Source: Apostichopus japonicus
Lineage: Eukaryota; Echinodermata; Holothuroidea; Aspidochirotida; Stichopodidae
DNA length: 64,000 bases
NCBI RefSeq assembly: GCF_037975245.1
Contig: NC_092575.1
Span: 25,097,841 to 25,161,840 of the forward strand
Direction of reading: 5' to 3'
A program made the position numbers and the translations under genes. Below, piece after piece: positions 37,686-49,400 of this stretch. The notes beneath the pieces are model-generated. The model worked only from the letters and a program-made list of their open reading frames with translations, was not told the origin of the DNA and ran no database searches. The first letter of the stretch is position 1, and each line of letters begins with the position of its first letter.

Positions 37686-39445
37686 TTAATTGAAGTATGG
37701 TTATAAAAGCCACTTCTTAGCCAACTGATAGTTGGTTATTATTGAGAGGGAGCTTTATGTGTGTTAACATGTGGTAGACCTTATGTTTACAATGTAGGAT
37801 GCCGATTTCTTCCCCTCCTCCCCTTACCCCATTTGCCCCATCCCCCCCCCCCCTCCTGGTGGCTCTCCCCATAATTTGTTTAAAGCTATAACTATCCCTT
37901 TAACTTACGATACTACGAAAATAATAAATAAAAACTAAACCTTCTTAGCTCTGATAAGTGGTCCGTGGATGGCGAAATTTTATCACTTGCATTGACAAAC
38001 TCCACATTGGCAGCACGGTTTGTATTCATGCATACACAGTTAGAGGAGGCCATAATATTATCTAATTTAAAGTTTTACAGTTTCAACTCTTTTTATTTTT
38101 TGTCATTATGACAAACTATGTCAAGCATGCAGTAGAACTGCTCATTCATGTTTTACTCCACTGACAACGTGGATCTCCATTTCTCAATCTCATTTTCAAG
38201 AATATTAAGATTTTTTTCTAATTTCTGTTAAAGTTGTACTTTTGGGTTAATCCATAAATGTCGAGTCATGTGTACTATTACCATCGATATCTATACTCAT
38301 CAATCTATCCGACAGATGCTACGTGGTTGCATCAAGTTTGCTGCGTCTATTCAGAGAGTTATCGTATACAGATATAGTTACATAAATTATATTTTAATGT
38401 TACATGCGCCAGCCTATGTTGGCACGGTTTCATCGTTTTTGCTATTATTTTGGTGGGCTGCAATAGCAGATATTACCAGGCCCTATGTTGGTTCAATATG
38501 CCCCTCCCAGTTTGTGAGGCAGTTTTTTAGTCAAACCACAGCTTTTAGGTGATTTTTCTTTGGTTTTTATTGTTAGGTCTTTTCATTGCAATTTTTGGTC
38601 TATTAAAACCAAGGTCAAATAAGGAGAGAGTAGATGAAATAAGGTCGGCCTTTTTTAATTGATGTGATATTTTCTAAGTTAGAGCTATAGGGTCTCTCTG
38701 CAGTAATGTTTTATGGTATTGTTAAGCACGATGTGGATATTTTACGTATGTCTTATAACGCATAGTTCCATACCATGCAGTCCTATATCCAGCTCTACAG
38801 CTTCCAAAGTGTATTTTCTTGTGTATATAATTCATGTGACGTCATCCAGCATAATTTGACACCCCTTTCAAAGGACTCTGCTATATAATGCACTATCTAT
38901 ATAATAAGTCCTACTAGTAGATAAAACGTAAAGAAGGATATCTTTTATTTAGTCTTAATTAATGACCTTCATATAGGTGACGTGTTTGATATCAGTGTAT
39001 TTCTTAATTGTACTTAAAACAAATAAATATATATATGTGTAATTTACCATATGAGCAAATAAATGTATAGTGTCTACATTCCACTTGCAGTACCGTTTTC
39101 ATTGTGTTTGCCCATTACTTAGCTAGGTAAGTACTTAGCTAGCTATAGTGAATTGTTTGCAGACTTATTATTATCAGCGTTATTTAGTGTTTGCAGTTAG
39201 CTAGTTGAGTACTTAGCTAGCTAGACTGAATTGTTTACATGACTGCGTACCGAGTCACCACATTGACTTTATAGATTATAGTTGATTTATTTTATCAATA
39301 TGTAACACTATATTCAATTTGATGTAGGCAAAGACTGATGTTTATTTTAAACTTTTCTGAGCTTAATTATGACGACCTGTTTTGAAATGAGTTTTTTGGT
39401 TTTTGCTTTCATGATTAATGTAACCTCAGCAATGTTGGTCATGGT
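37686..39445. other. Intergenic; no gene seen
   Basis: AT-rich sequence right of the DIRS element. The frame at 38268-38552 has no domain or codon character. Near 39110-39240 a short segment with acttagctagctag and gaattgttt motifs occurs twice. Confidence 0.4.
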
Positions 39446-39455
39446 ATATATATAT

Positions 39456-39532
<77 letters not shown>

Positions 39533-39582
39533 TATATAAATATATATATATAAAAATATATATAAATATATATATATATATA

Positions 39583-39632
<50 letters not shown>
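39446..39632. repeat. Long (TA)n microsatellite
   Basis: About 185 bp of almost pure TA dinucleotides with a few AAA interruptions. Confidence 0.95.
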
Positions 39633-39633
<1 letters not shown>

Positions 39634-40594
39634 CGATATTTTTCAAATGCCAGTATTCTCGAGTCGGAAACATACCCACATGTTTTGTTAGTAGCAAAGA
39701 GATAAAGTAGGGCGTTAGCTGTATTCGCGTTTATGAGTGTAAACTTCGGCTAACCAGACTACAACCAAGTATAGTTGAAACACATGCAATACCAATCGAG
39801 AGTTTTAGTATGTAACCTATATACTGTATGTCAGGCTTCCGAAATGGATTAACAGACCGTGACGCGAGAGGATCTCGAATTGTAAGCGACAAATTTAGAA
39901 ATTGAAATCATAAAACACGCACGCACACGCACCCAAAAAAAACACACAGCATCTGTTTCGGAAGCGGGTGCAATGGAGGGGGCGGTGGGGCAATTCCCCA
40001 AGTCTACTTCCCGCAGTCGAGACAAAAGCGTTCAGTCGAGCGATTGTTTTCCCCAAAGTTCAGTCGGGCGCGGAAGAATCACAGACCATGTATCAGGACG
40101 TTGTTGCGTGGGTGCGGAGGTGTACACAAAAGTATTTATGATCACAATATTAACACAATTCAGTGCGTCAATGAATGTAATGTGTTCTCATATTAAGAAA
40201 TACACAAAAGGATTTTAACGTGATGTAATTTTTTTCCAGTTTTACAATGGAGCCCGAGAAGTAACGTGTTTGTACAGTAGCTTATAATAACCAAAGTCTG
40301 TTCCAAACAATCAAATAAGTTCCAGTGTTTATTGGGTCGTGTATTTACCCCCAATGTTTGAAATGTGTTGGTTAGCAGTTTTGGTACTAGAATGCACTAA
40401 TAGACGAGGTGACATGTCGAGGAGCCTGACGAGAGATGAGTCAGCGGGTGACAGAAGCCCACCCGATAAGTCAATAAGAGGCCAGGGAAATATGGGATAC
40501 TAGTCAGTAATGTATTCTCTCTTCGACAAAAGCACATGAATGTACAATGAATTGATAAGATTTCAAATCGAAAGCCCACTGATATTGTCACCGG

Positions 40595-41315
40595 ACCCGA
40601 CTTGGCTCTCTGCGTACCTGCGTATAGGGACACAGACTGTTCATGCCATTCCCCGCACCTTCATATGGTGACACGTACTGTCCATGCTGCACCTGCACGT
40701 ATGGTTCAGGATGTACCTGTATGTATGTACACGTACCTGTATGTAGGAATACATACTGTCCAAGCCGCATCTGCATGTAGGGTCACATACTGCCCATGCC
40801 GCACCTCTATGTAGGGACAAGTACTGTTCAGACCGCACCTGCATGTAGGGATAAGTACTCTCCAAACCCGCACTTTCATATGGGGACACGTACTGTCCAT
40901 GCCCGCACCTGCACGTATGGTCCAGGATGTAGGCCTACCTGTATGTTGGAACACGTACTGTCCAAGCCGCACCTGCATGTAGGGACAGGCTACTGTTTAT
41001 TCCACGTGCATGTCGCGATACGTTCTTTCCAAGCCGAACCTGCATGTAGGGACAAGTGCTGTTCAGGCCGCACCTGCATGTAGGGATAAGTGTATACTCT
41101 CCAAACCCGCACTTTCATATGGGGACACGTATTGTCCATGCCCGAACCTGCACGTATGGTCCGGGATGTACCTGTATGTTGGAACACGTACTGTGCAAGC
41201 CGCACCTGCATGTAGGGACATCTACTGTTTATTCCACGTGCATGTCGCGATACGTTCTTTCCAAGCCGCAACTGCATGTAGGGACAAGTACTGTCCAGGT
41301 TACTTCTTATTATAC
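40595..41315. repeat. ~34-bp repeats with ~235-bp higher order
   Basis: Tandem units built around cgcacctgcatgtagggaca plus agtactgtccaNgc, period about 34 bp with variants. A larger block (about 40830-41060) recurs nearly whole at about 41065-41300, including the odd member attccacgtgcatgtcgcga. Open frames on both strands (for example 40706-41277 on the minus strand) come from the repeat. Confidence 0.82.
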
Positions 41316-41319
41316 ACTT

Positions 41320-41792
41320 AGATGCACATCGTCACATCTGTTCGTCCCTCACTTATACATCACCTGGTACTATGATATCACGGGATTTGCCCTGCCCTAC
41401 GGAACTCTTTATAATATAAAAGTTTGCGTGTTGTTAAACCGCCAAAAAAGCTTTTCGTTGTAATTTACTAAAACAAACATAGACTGATATAGACTACCGG
41501 GAATTTGTCCCAGTTCTTTATCTATGTATCATACATCTATGTCAAACTCTGTTTTCGTACTTCGCAGTACAGCATGAGTATACATTTCGTTAATATGTAA
41601 GCCTAGCAATTACCGTGAGCACGTGTGACCTATAGGCCTACAGTAGTTCTATATCTACTCGGACATCCTGGATTTATTACACGGATAACGTAACGGTTTT
41701 TGATTGTTCTTCTAGGAAACTCTTTGCAGGTCAACAATCCCAAACTAGCAAAATCTAAGATTGCCTACTTTGCACGTAGACTTGTTACTTTA
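41320..41792. other. Intergenic; no gene seen
   Basis: Sequence between the 34-bp array and the left end of the outer hAT-like element. No exon or RNA gene recognised. Confidence 0.4.
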
Positions 41793-42472
41793 CATCGAAT
41801 CAGTGGCGTAGCTACGGGGGGGGGGGGGGCCTGGGGGGGGGGGGGCCGGGGCCCCCCCATGAAATCGGCTGGCCCCCCACTGGCCCCCCCACTGGGAATG
41901 GGGTAAAAAAAATTGTAAAAAAAAAAAATTGTAAAAAAAAAAAAAAAAACTCATCAGTGGGATTCACTAATATTTTTTGTTCAATAATTTGGGAAATAGA
42001 GTTACACAATTTTCTCGTCTGCATCTGGCAGAATAAGAATAATACAATATCTGTAGTAATCATGAGAATGGTCATACAGCATGGCATGGCAATGGTTAAT
42101 GCGACGGTTGCGACCATACACCACGAACCTTGTGCATGTGCTGCGCGATATCGATATCTACCAATACATGTTATCGGTCATCGATTGGCACAAAAACCCA
42201 GATTCTGATGACAGCTGCCTCAAGAAACCCAATAAATGGCCTAATTAGCACCGAGCCACCAATGTGGACCATTACCGAAACATCGATGCGTGTTAGTCTT
42301 CCATCCCCTTCCTCTAATGCTATTTAAGTCCACATGTGGGCATTTCCTGCAAACCTACCGGGAGCCCACAGGGGTTTGAGTTGGGAGAAAGGCCTTGACA
42401 CCTTGAAACAACAAATGATGCCAACCATAGGCGTACGAGGCGGGGGGTGCAGGGGGGGCAGACTGCCCCCTA

Positions 42473-42612
42473 AATTTCCAGAGAACAAGAAATTCGGGCA
42501 AAAGTCCTGACAAATTCGGGCAGCCTAAGAGGAGAAAAAATTATATATATTTTTTCTCCTCTTAGGCTGCCCGAATTTTTCAGGACTTTTGCCCGAATTT
42601 CTTGTCCTCTGG

Positions 42613-42616
<4 letters not shown>
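42473..42616. repeat. Fold-back inverted repeat (~65-bp arms)
   Basis: The arm beginning atttccagag and running through acaagaaattcgggcaaaag to gcctaagaggagaaaaaa is followed, after a loop of about 10 AT bases, by its near-perfect reverse complement. I count two mismatches over about 65 bp. It would form a strong hairpin. It sits about 50 bp inside the left end of the 20.5-kb unit and is followed at once by (TA)n. Confidence 0.9.
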
Positions 42617-42661
<45 letters not shown>

Positions 42662-42745
42662 CATACATACATACATACATACATACATACATACATACAT
42701 ACATACATACATACATACATACATACATACATACATACATACATA
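42617..42745. repeat. (TA)n followed by (CATA)n microsatellite
   Basis: About 40 bp of TA repeats then about 90 bp of CATA tetranucleotides. Long Tyr/Val/Cys/Met-rich frames on the minus strand are products of the repeat. Confidence 0.95.
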
Positions 42746-42819
42746 GAGGAGCACCAAATTAAGTGAGGACACAAATATACCAAATTGTCTGCCCATACCT
42801 CCCACGCTAATGAGGTTGT

Positions 42820-43095
42820 CCTCACATTTTTACATACACAGCATCATGGTAAAGGTCCCTATCTGAGGACAACACATACTGTCCCCTTAATGGTTCTTGA
42901 AGCACTACATGTGTATGAAATGTATAAAAATATGAGGACTGTCCTCGCATTGTACATACACTGCATACACACTTAGTGTCAATGAGACATATGAGAGGAC
43001 AGTAAATATGGTCCTCAGATTGGCACTTTTTGCACTACATGAGTAAGAAGTGTATAAAACTATCTGAGGACAGTCCTCAGATTTGTGCATATACC
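42820..43095. repeat. ~135-bp imperfect duplicate with gaggac motifs
   Basis: Two related segments contain atgaggactgtcctcNca or atctgaggacagtcctcaga, a gcactacatgNgtaNgaa block and gtataaaaNtat. Short palindromes such as TGAGGACAGTCCTCA occur inside. Related gaggac blocks lie at 61355-61410 near the other end of the large unit. Confidence 0.55.
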
Positions 43096-43109
43096 TTATA
43101 CACACACGG

Positions 43110-46100
43110 TTTTACATGTGTCAAATAGAGTCCAGTTTACAGCCTGCTGTCATCACATACTGTCAGTAGCATTTTGTGAGTATGAAGCAGTTTGCAGTCC
43201 AGCTTCAGACTAGTCTGGACTACTGCATCCTCAGACTTAAAATTGAATTCAAGATGCCTTGCACTAGGATCCGTCTGACTCGGCCTCCCTTCGACAACGA
43301 CATGGGAGCAAGTCCAAGTGAGTCCAACCTACAATCAACCCACTGGATTAAAACAGTTTCATACCTTATCACAACAGTGTTTGATTTAATTGAATGTTTC
43401 AATTAAGGCTATACAAGTCTTCTGTATCTAGTGATTTTACAGTAACTAGGGATAGCATTCCATTTCTCAACTAACCACTTGATAAAACACACCCAAAAAA
43501 CAAAAGCTTGTGCATTCCATGTGGTGAGGTACTGAGTGGAGACAAAAGATAGCTAACCAAAAGTTTATCTAGACAGTATAAAAAGTATACAAATGAAACT
43601 GACCCTTTCCCCCTTTATTATTACAAGATAATATAGGAACACAAATGGTAGTCGAAAATTTCAATAACATGAAAAGTAGATGTATTGAACAAGCATTTCA
43701 ACTTTAACACAAGGTGACAAAATCAGAACCCAAATGGCAATTTAACATCTCTATGATGCATATGTAGTTGCAGTTTGTTGTTAACTTTTCAGCGTTCTAA
43801 ATTAAATGCTAAAGTACAGACAATACTAAAACATAATCAGTAATGCAGCATTTCAATATTGACATGGTAACAACATGCACCAGTGTAGCTTTGGTTCGTT
43901 ATCAACAAAGAGGCATTTAACTTTTGATGCAAGGGAGTGAACAATATTAGAACCTTTATCTAATACAACATCTCATAACATTGGAAGCAGATGCAACTGT
44001 AGCCATGGTATCTTGGCAATATAATGTTCAATGCAACAATACATACACTGTCAGACTGACCATATAATGTAATGCGACATCTCAATAACATTGGAAGCAG
44101 GTGAACCTGTAGGTTTGGTTTGTTGACAATAGAGTACTCTATGTAGCATTCAATGTCCAATGCAAAGAGGCATTATCAGGTATAAGGTAAGGTAGTAATG
44201 TAATATCAAACAAATAAAAGTATTAAACGTAAACTGACTAAACTAAAAGGTAAGGCTTATAAGATAATGCACGTCTCATGCAAATTGGAAGCAGATGCAT
44301 ATGTAGCCATGGCTTGTTGCTTCTGTCATGTAATTCATCACTTTTTGAAAATGACTCTTGGATTTATGCTACCATCAACTTAAGGAAATTAACATCCCTA
44401 ATAACACAAGTCTGCCACTACACTGATGGCATTACCAGAAATGAGTACATTGTGATTAGATAGAGTCAATGCAGAGCTTCATTCATCTTCATAGCGGCCT
44501 CTGTTCATGGGAAGCGTTTTAATGGTCCTTTCACATCACATAAAAACGAAACCAATATCAAACAAATAAAAGTATTAAACGTAAACTGACTAAATAGAAT
44601 AAAAGCCATTCAAGATTCCAAAATAACACTTAAGAATAGTTGCAAGAGTTCTCATAATAACACTCAGATTCAGAGTAGCATGGATTGTCTCCCTGGCAGT
44701 CCAATAGCTTACCCATAGTCATAGAATGACATGAGAGATGCCAGAACTGAATGTGGTCATGTAAAGCCCAAGAGAAGCAGAACTGGTCATTGAAACCGTG
44801 TTAGAGTATTATTCCACTGCCACAAACATCTTAGTAGGCGCTTAGTGGGCCTGTAGCAATTAATCATTAATGATAAAAATACTGTATTTTGCCAGCACTT
44901 TATCTCAGATCAAACACATGTTTGCATGCTTTGAAAGAGCTGATGTTACTAACGGGTAGTCTACAGCTTATCAATGGTAAATGACTTTTTAGTTTTACTA
45001 GAAGATGAAACAGAACTCTTTATTATCCATGTATTCGTTAAATTATACCAACAACTTCCTCACTTGTATGCAAATGAAAGCAACTGAAACATTCCTGTGA
45101 GAACAATAAAAGTGTAACTATGACAATACAACATTAACTTTAACTACAAATGATAGCAATAATTCAAGTAATTAAGACTTGTCTTATGAAAATGTGGATA
45201 ACAATTCATAGGTATTCTGGCTGTGCCCTAGAGTTTCATACACAGAGGTAGACCTACTACAAGTTTGGCTTATTGATAGAAAGCAGAATAGGCTCAAACG
45301 GCTATTTAGTGCAAGGACTTCAGTAATGAAACTGGAAACATGTAACAGAAATTGAGACTTTCCCGTTTTGACAACACTAAAACCATGACTGGGTAAATCA
45401 AACCACAACTTTCACAGATTCACCAGTAAACCTGAAGCTATGTAGAGGACAATTCTGCATCTGCATCCTTTGGGTTGCTAATGAGAGGATAACGTGGAGA
45501 ACCTTCACAATGTCCTACTTACTTTTTGCGATTTCTCCAAACTACTCCTTCTTTCATCTTTAACTAAGACCTTGATGTATGAAAACTTTCATGTTTATTT
45601 TTTCTTGCAAAACAACACACCGGCCAAAGCTGAAGCACGCAAGTGCTCAAGTGCAAAGTTTTACTTCCAGTACACATGGCTTCATACAGCAGCATAATAA
45701 GTTCCAGATGACATTTTGTTCAGAAATTTTCAAGATATATTGAAAATTTTCTTGTGGTTAATGTATCCATATTTTCCAGTGTTCTAACAAATATTCACAA
45801 GCTGATTTGTTTTGTCTCATTACTATGAGCAGGACAATCCACCATAGGTTAAGTATGTGTAAGCTATACAGTTTCCTTTGTTGACAGTATCAGTAAAATT
45901 AGTCAGTATTTGGGGAAGTTAGTACATGCTTAGTTGGGGTCATCGTTCGAAAAGCAAAACAAACTCAAGTGCTATATTGCACAGGTAATTTAAAAACAAA
46001 GCTAAGTATGTAACAGCAATGAAAACTTTACTCTCACAACAATAAACACAAAATAAAGTCCCATGGCTCATGCGAAGGGCAATTTACCATAACTAAATTA

Positions 46101-46150
46101 AAGACTGGGTAAGCCCTACAGTTTCCACATACGAGCCTAACATTTAGCTG
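43110..46150. other. Inside the large unit; no gene seen, short direct repeats
   Basis: AT-rich region downstream of the SET-recombinase gene. An acattggaagcagNtgNa block recurs near 43978, 44090 and 44285. A direct repeat of about 39 bp starting atcaaacaaataaaagtatt is found near 44205 and 44555. The minus-strand hexamer AATAAA near 45595 could serve as polyadenylation signal for the gene ending at 46154 (inference). Confidence 0.4.
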
Positions 46151-46153
46151 TGG

Positions 46154-46401
46154 TTACTCCTTGTTTTGGAGTTTGCGCAAACACCTCCTTCTTTCTGCTA
46201 CTACAAAATCTTTGATAGTTGACCACTTTCTTCCCTTGAGCAGAGGGTGTTTTTGTTGTACAGCAATGCACTGTTCATAGTTTGGAGTCTGTCCACTTTC
46301 CAGCTCATTTTTGAAGTGCACAAGCACACACTTTTTTTCCTCACATGTCCACGGCTTCCTTCTTGCATAATTTCTTTTACTTCTATCTTCACAGCTGGAC
46401 A
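46154..46401 (-). CDS. SET-recombinase gene last exon
   Basis: A 248-bp exon whose frame, from acceptor tttcaaag, reads VSSCEDRSKRNYARRKPW then TCEEKKCVLVHFKNELESG, with CIAVQQKHPLLKGRKWSTIK and a TAA stop at 46154. This Trp/Cys module also ends related recombinase-like proteins I recall from fish, which supports the link to the upstream exons. A second acceptor 6 bp downstream (tgtccag) would break the frame. Confidence 0.65.
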
Positions 46402-49400
46402 CTTTGAAAAAGAGTAGCAGTAAAAAAAACTGTGATCTGTTACATGAAGAACATGAATCTTCCTTGATAAATAAAGGTTAATAATTAATAATAAGCTGGT
46501 ATTGCTCAGATCATTGCTTCAAGCCAACCATACGATTTTTTTAAATTGCTAGATTTTTCATGGTTATAACGATATAGGACTGTGGTAATTCAACATTCAA
46601 CCTCTGAACCAACGAATATACCATAAGATCATGGCCGGCACTGTGTATAAACATTGCAACGTTCCATCTACATTGCATAGCACATACCTGTATGTTTCTA
46701 GTGTTGCCAAAAAGGTTCTTCTAGCGCCACAGTTAAATGACATTTAACCCTCACCAAAAACAACAGGATTCATGAAGCAGAACTTTACTATAAGAAAAAA
46801 CTATCAAAAAACAACTTGCTCTACCAAATAGGTTCTCTTCCAGGTGTGTATCACCTATAGCCTGAAGGTGTATTCTCAAGTGAAATTAGATGCTAGTTTA
46901 TCTCATTCTAAGCAGAAACAGTCATGGTCTAAGGCTCCTTGACTATGAGTAATTGACACTTTGGAAGAACTATTTTCAGAAGTTACCTTTCATTGCAATG
47001 TTTTACTGGCTGCTTAATCAAGCATTTAATCCGGCAATGGACCATTGCTCGGTGCGTTTACATTCAGACTGAGGACCCCATTGTTTTTTACATTGTTCAA
47101 ATCCATGTACCTTAACCTTAACAATACCCAATAGGAATTCCTTAAAGAACGTGGTGATTCTTTAGAAATCACATCCGAGGACCTGCAATTCTTATGTTCA
47201 GGTCCTCGTTCAAATAACAAAACAAGTGCACGCATGCATGTCCCATCATGACTACACAGGCAACGATAATCATCCAAACCAAAACTTTTTTTCAAATCTG
47301 GGCTTCTGCAGAATTGAGTACATCCTGGCACATATGTGGGGATAATTTCTAGCACCTTTTCTGTTACATGGCTTTGCATTCATTTTGTCTGGTGATTAGG
47401 GAATGTGGTGCAAATGCCACCCAATCATTTGTCTAGTTAGTGTAAACTGTCTTTAGATAACATTTAAGTCCACTGTCAATGACTTCATTTGTACATCTTT
47501 TCAATTTCCAACTGTATCGTAATGAAAAATTGAATTATTGATACCACTAGTACTTTTTAGAAGTTATGAAAAAAATAAATAAAGATGTTACCTGCTTGTG
47601 ACTGCTTTTGAGACTCCTTTTTGGTTCTTCCATCTTGGCCACAAGAAGTGCTACTTACTGAATAGGTTTTTGAAAAATAAAAACATAAGTTGTCTGTTTA
47701 GATATGCAATTAACTTAATTGAACATGAGGAATATGGATTCAAATTACATCCTGTCAGCCAGCCAGCCGGAGCAAGCTTTCTTTTCCTCGACAAGGTCTA
47801 ACAGAACAACAGATAGTATTATGTGCCTCATATGCACCTTTAAAATTGACTTCTATGATTTAATTGATCACTGAATGACTCCATTGGCTAAAAGGTAGGT
47901 TGTACAAATACTGAACTCAGATACCATATTGTTGGACTCATGTGTGTTCTCACTCATGGGCACATGTTGTTACATGTCCATGCATGTACACATGATGTGC
48001 ACGATCGTATCAACAAAAAGAGATTCATGCATAATGTAAAACAATATGATTTGCTCAAATCAGTCAATCAAGCAAACTCTTTTTTCTGTGAACATTTGAG
48101 TTAAGAAGAAAAGCAAACCTGATTCATGTGATAGAATATATTAATAATGTTCAATTTGTTGGTCAAATATAGGCAACAAAAAATCTGGCAAAGAATCTGG
48201 CATATTTGGGGTTGTTTGCACCTATGCAGTTGCATGGCTTTAGTAATTTTGTCAGGTAATTAGGAAGGGGTGTAAATGCCACTTTGTCTCACTCATTTGT
48301 CTTATAGTGATCTGTCTTAAGACTACATGTTTCTCCTGCAGTAATACGTCTATTGTATACTGTGACTGTGCTATACAAGAATTACTTCATTTGTACAGCT
48401 TTAAATTGATGAATTTATGCCAGTTCCTGTCAATGCCTGCAGCTAACCAAACTAAAAAATTCACCTGCTAGTGACTCCTTTTGAGACAGCTTCTTAGTAC
48501 TCTCAATTCGGCCAGAGGAGGTGCTGCTCACTACTGAGGTTTCTGAAACAAATATATTTTTCTAGTCAGAAAACTAACTCAATGGTAGAGAAACATGAGG
48601 AATATTAATTCAAATTAGGAAATTTCAGCCAGTCATGTCCCTTTATAGGCAATTCTATGACCATAACTCTGACAAATGTCATGTGATTTCCCATTTGCAC
48701 AGTTAAGATAAACTGACATGGTTTAATTGATAACTGAGTGGCTGCATTAGGTAGCAAAAGGTTGATATGCACCACTACTTATCCCACATACATCAGTACA
48801 TGCATGTGTACTATTACGATACCTATAGATACCTATAGATATAGATACCTCAGCCAAGTTTTGTAAATAGTGTGTAGCTGATGTAGAAAATAAGTTAGTA
48901 CCCTCATCCCTGCCCTCAAGTCAACGAGTAAGATGCACTTTGAAAACATTTACCAGCCTCTTGGTTGACATTGGGTGTTTCTTCACTGGTGTCTTCGTCG
49001 CCTAATTCTTCACAGCTTGAGTTGTTCTCATCAGCTTCATGAAACAATGAACAATTCAGGTATTATGTTATTGATGTGGCTGTGCTTAATTCTTTAAGGG
49101 TTATACTACCGTTTTACAGAGACCTTCTAAATTATGGACATCAGCCTACAATCCAAATCTAGCTCGCCATGGCATGTCCAACCCATGAGGGATGCTAAGA
49201 AAGTTTTGATAAAAGAGCTTTATCTACCCACCCCAGCCCCTTTTGCATGACAAGGATCAATAATTTGGCTGGCAGCAAAAATGTTGCCAACCACTGCTCT
49301 AAATGGAGACAAAAACTGATATTTCGACAGTATAAGTAACTAAAAAAATGATAATCTTTCTACTTGAATCATTACAAACTTGCAATAACAATTTGGGGCG

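Larger units (their letters stand above)
47330..48960. repeat. ~0.9-kb tandem segmental duplication containing exons 5 and 6
   Basis: Around each exon the intron sequence is also similar. For example gcatggcttt, tcaggtaattagg-like and tgNaaatgccac blocks occur near 47370-47425 and 48230-48285, and the exon flanks aNgaNaactaacttaattg and gaggaatatNNattcaaatt correspond. The copies are clearly diverged. Confidence 0.55.

Noticed and set aside
42470-42825. Frames with long MYVC repeats
   Set aside because: Translation of the CATA microsatellite.
46201-46392. Alternative frame over the last exon (MKIEVKEIMQEG)
   Set aside because: Would follow from using the tgtccag acceptor, but it lacks the conserved Trp/Cys pattern found in the other frame.
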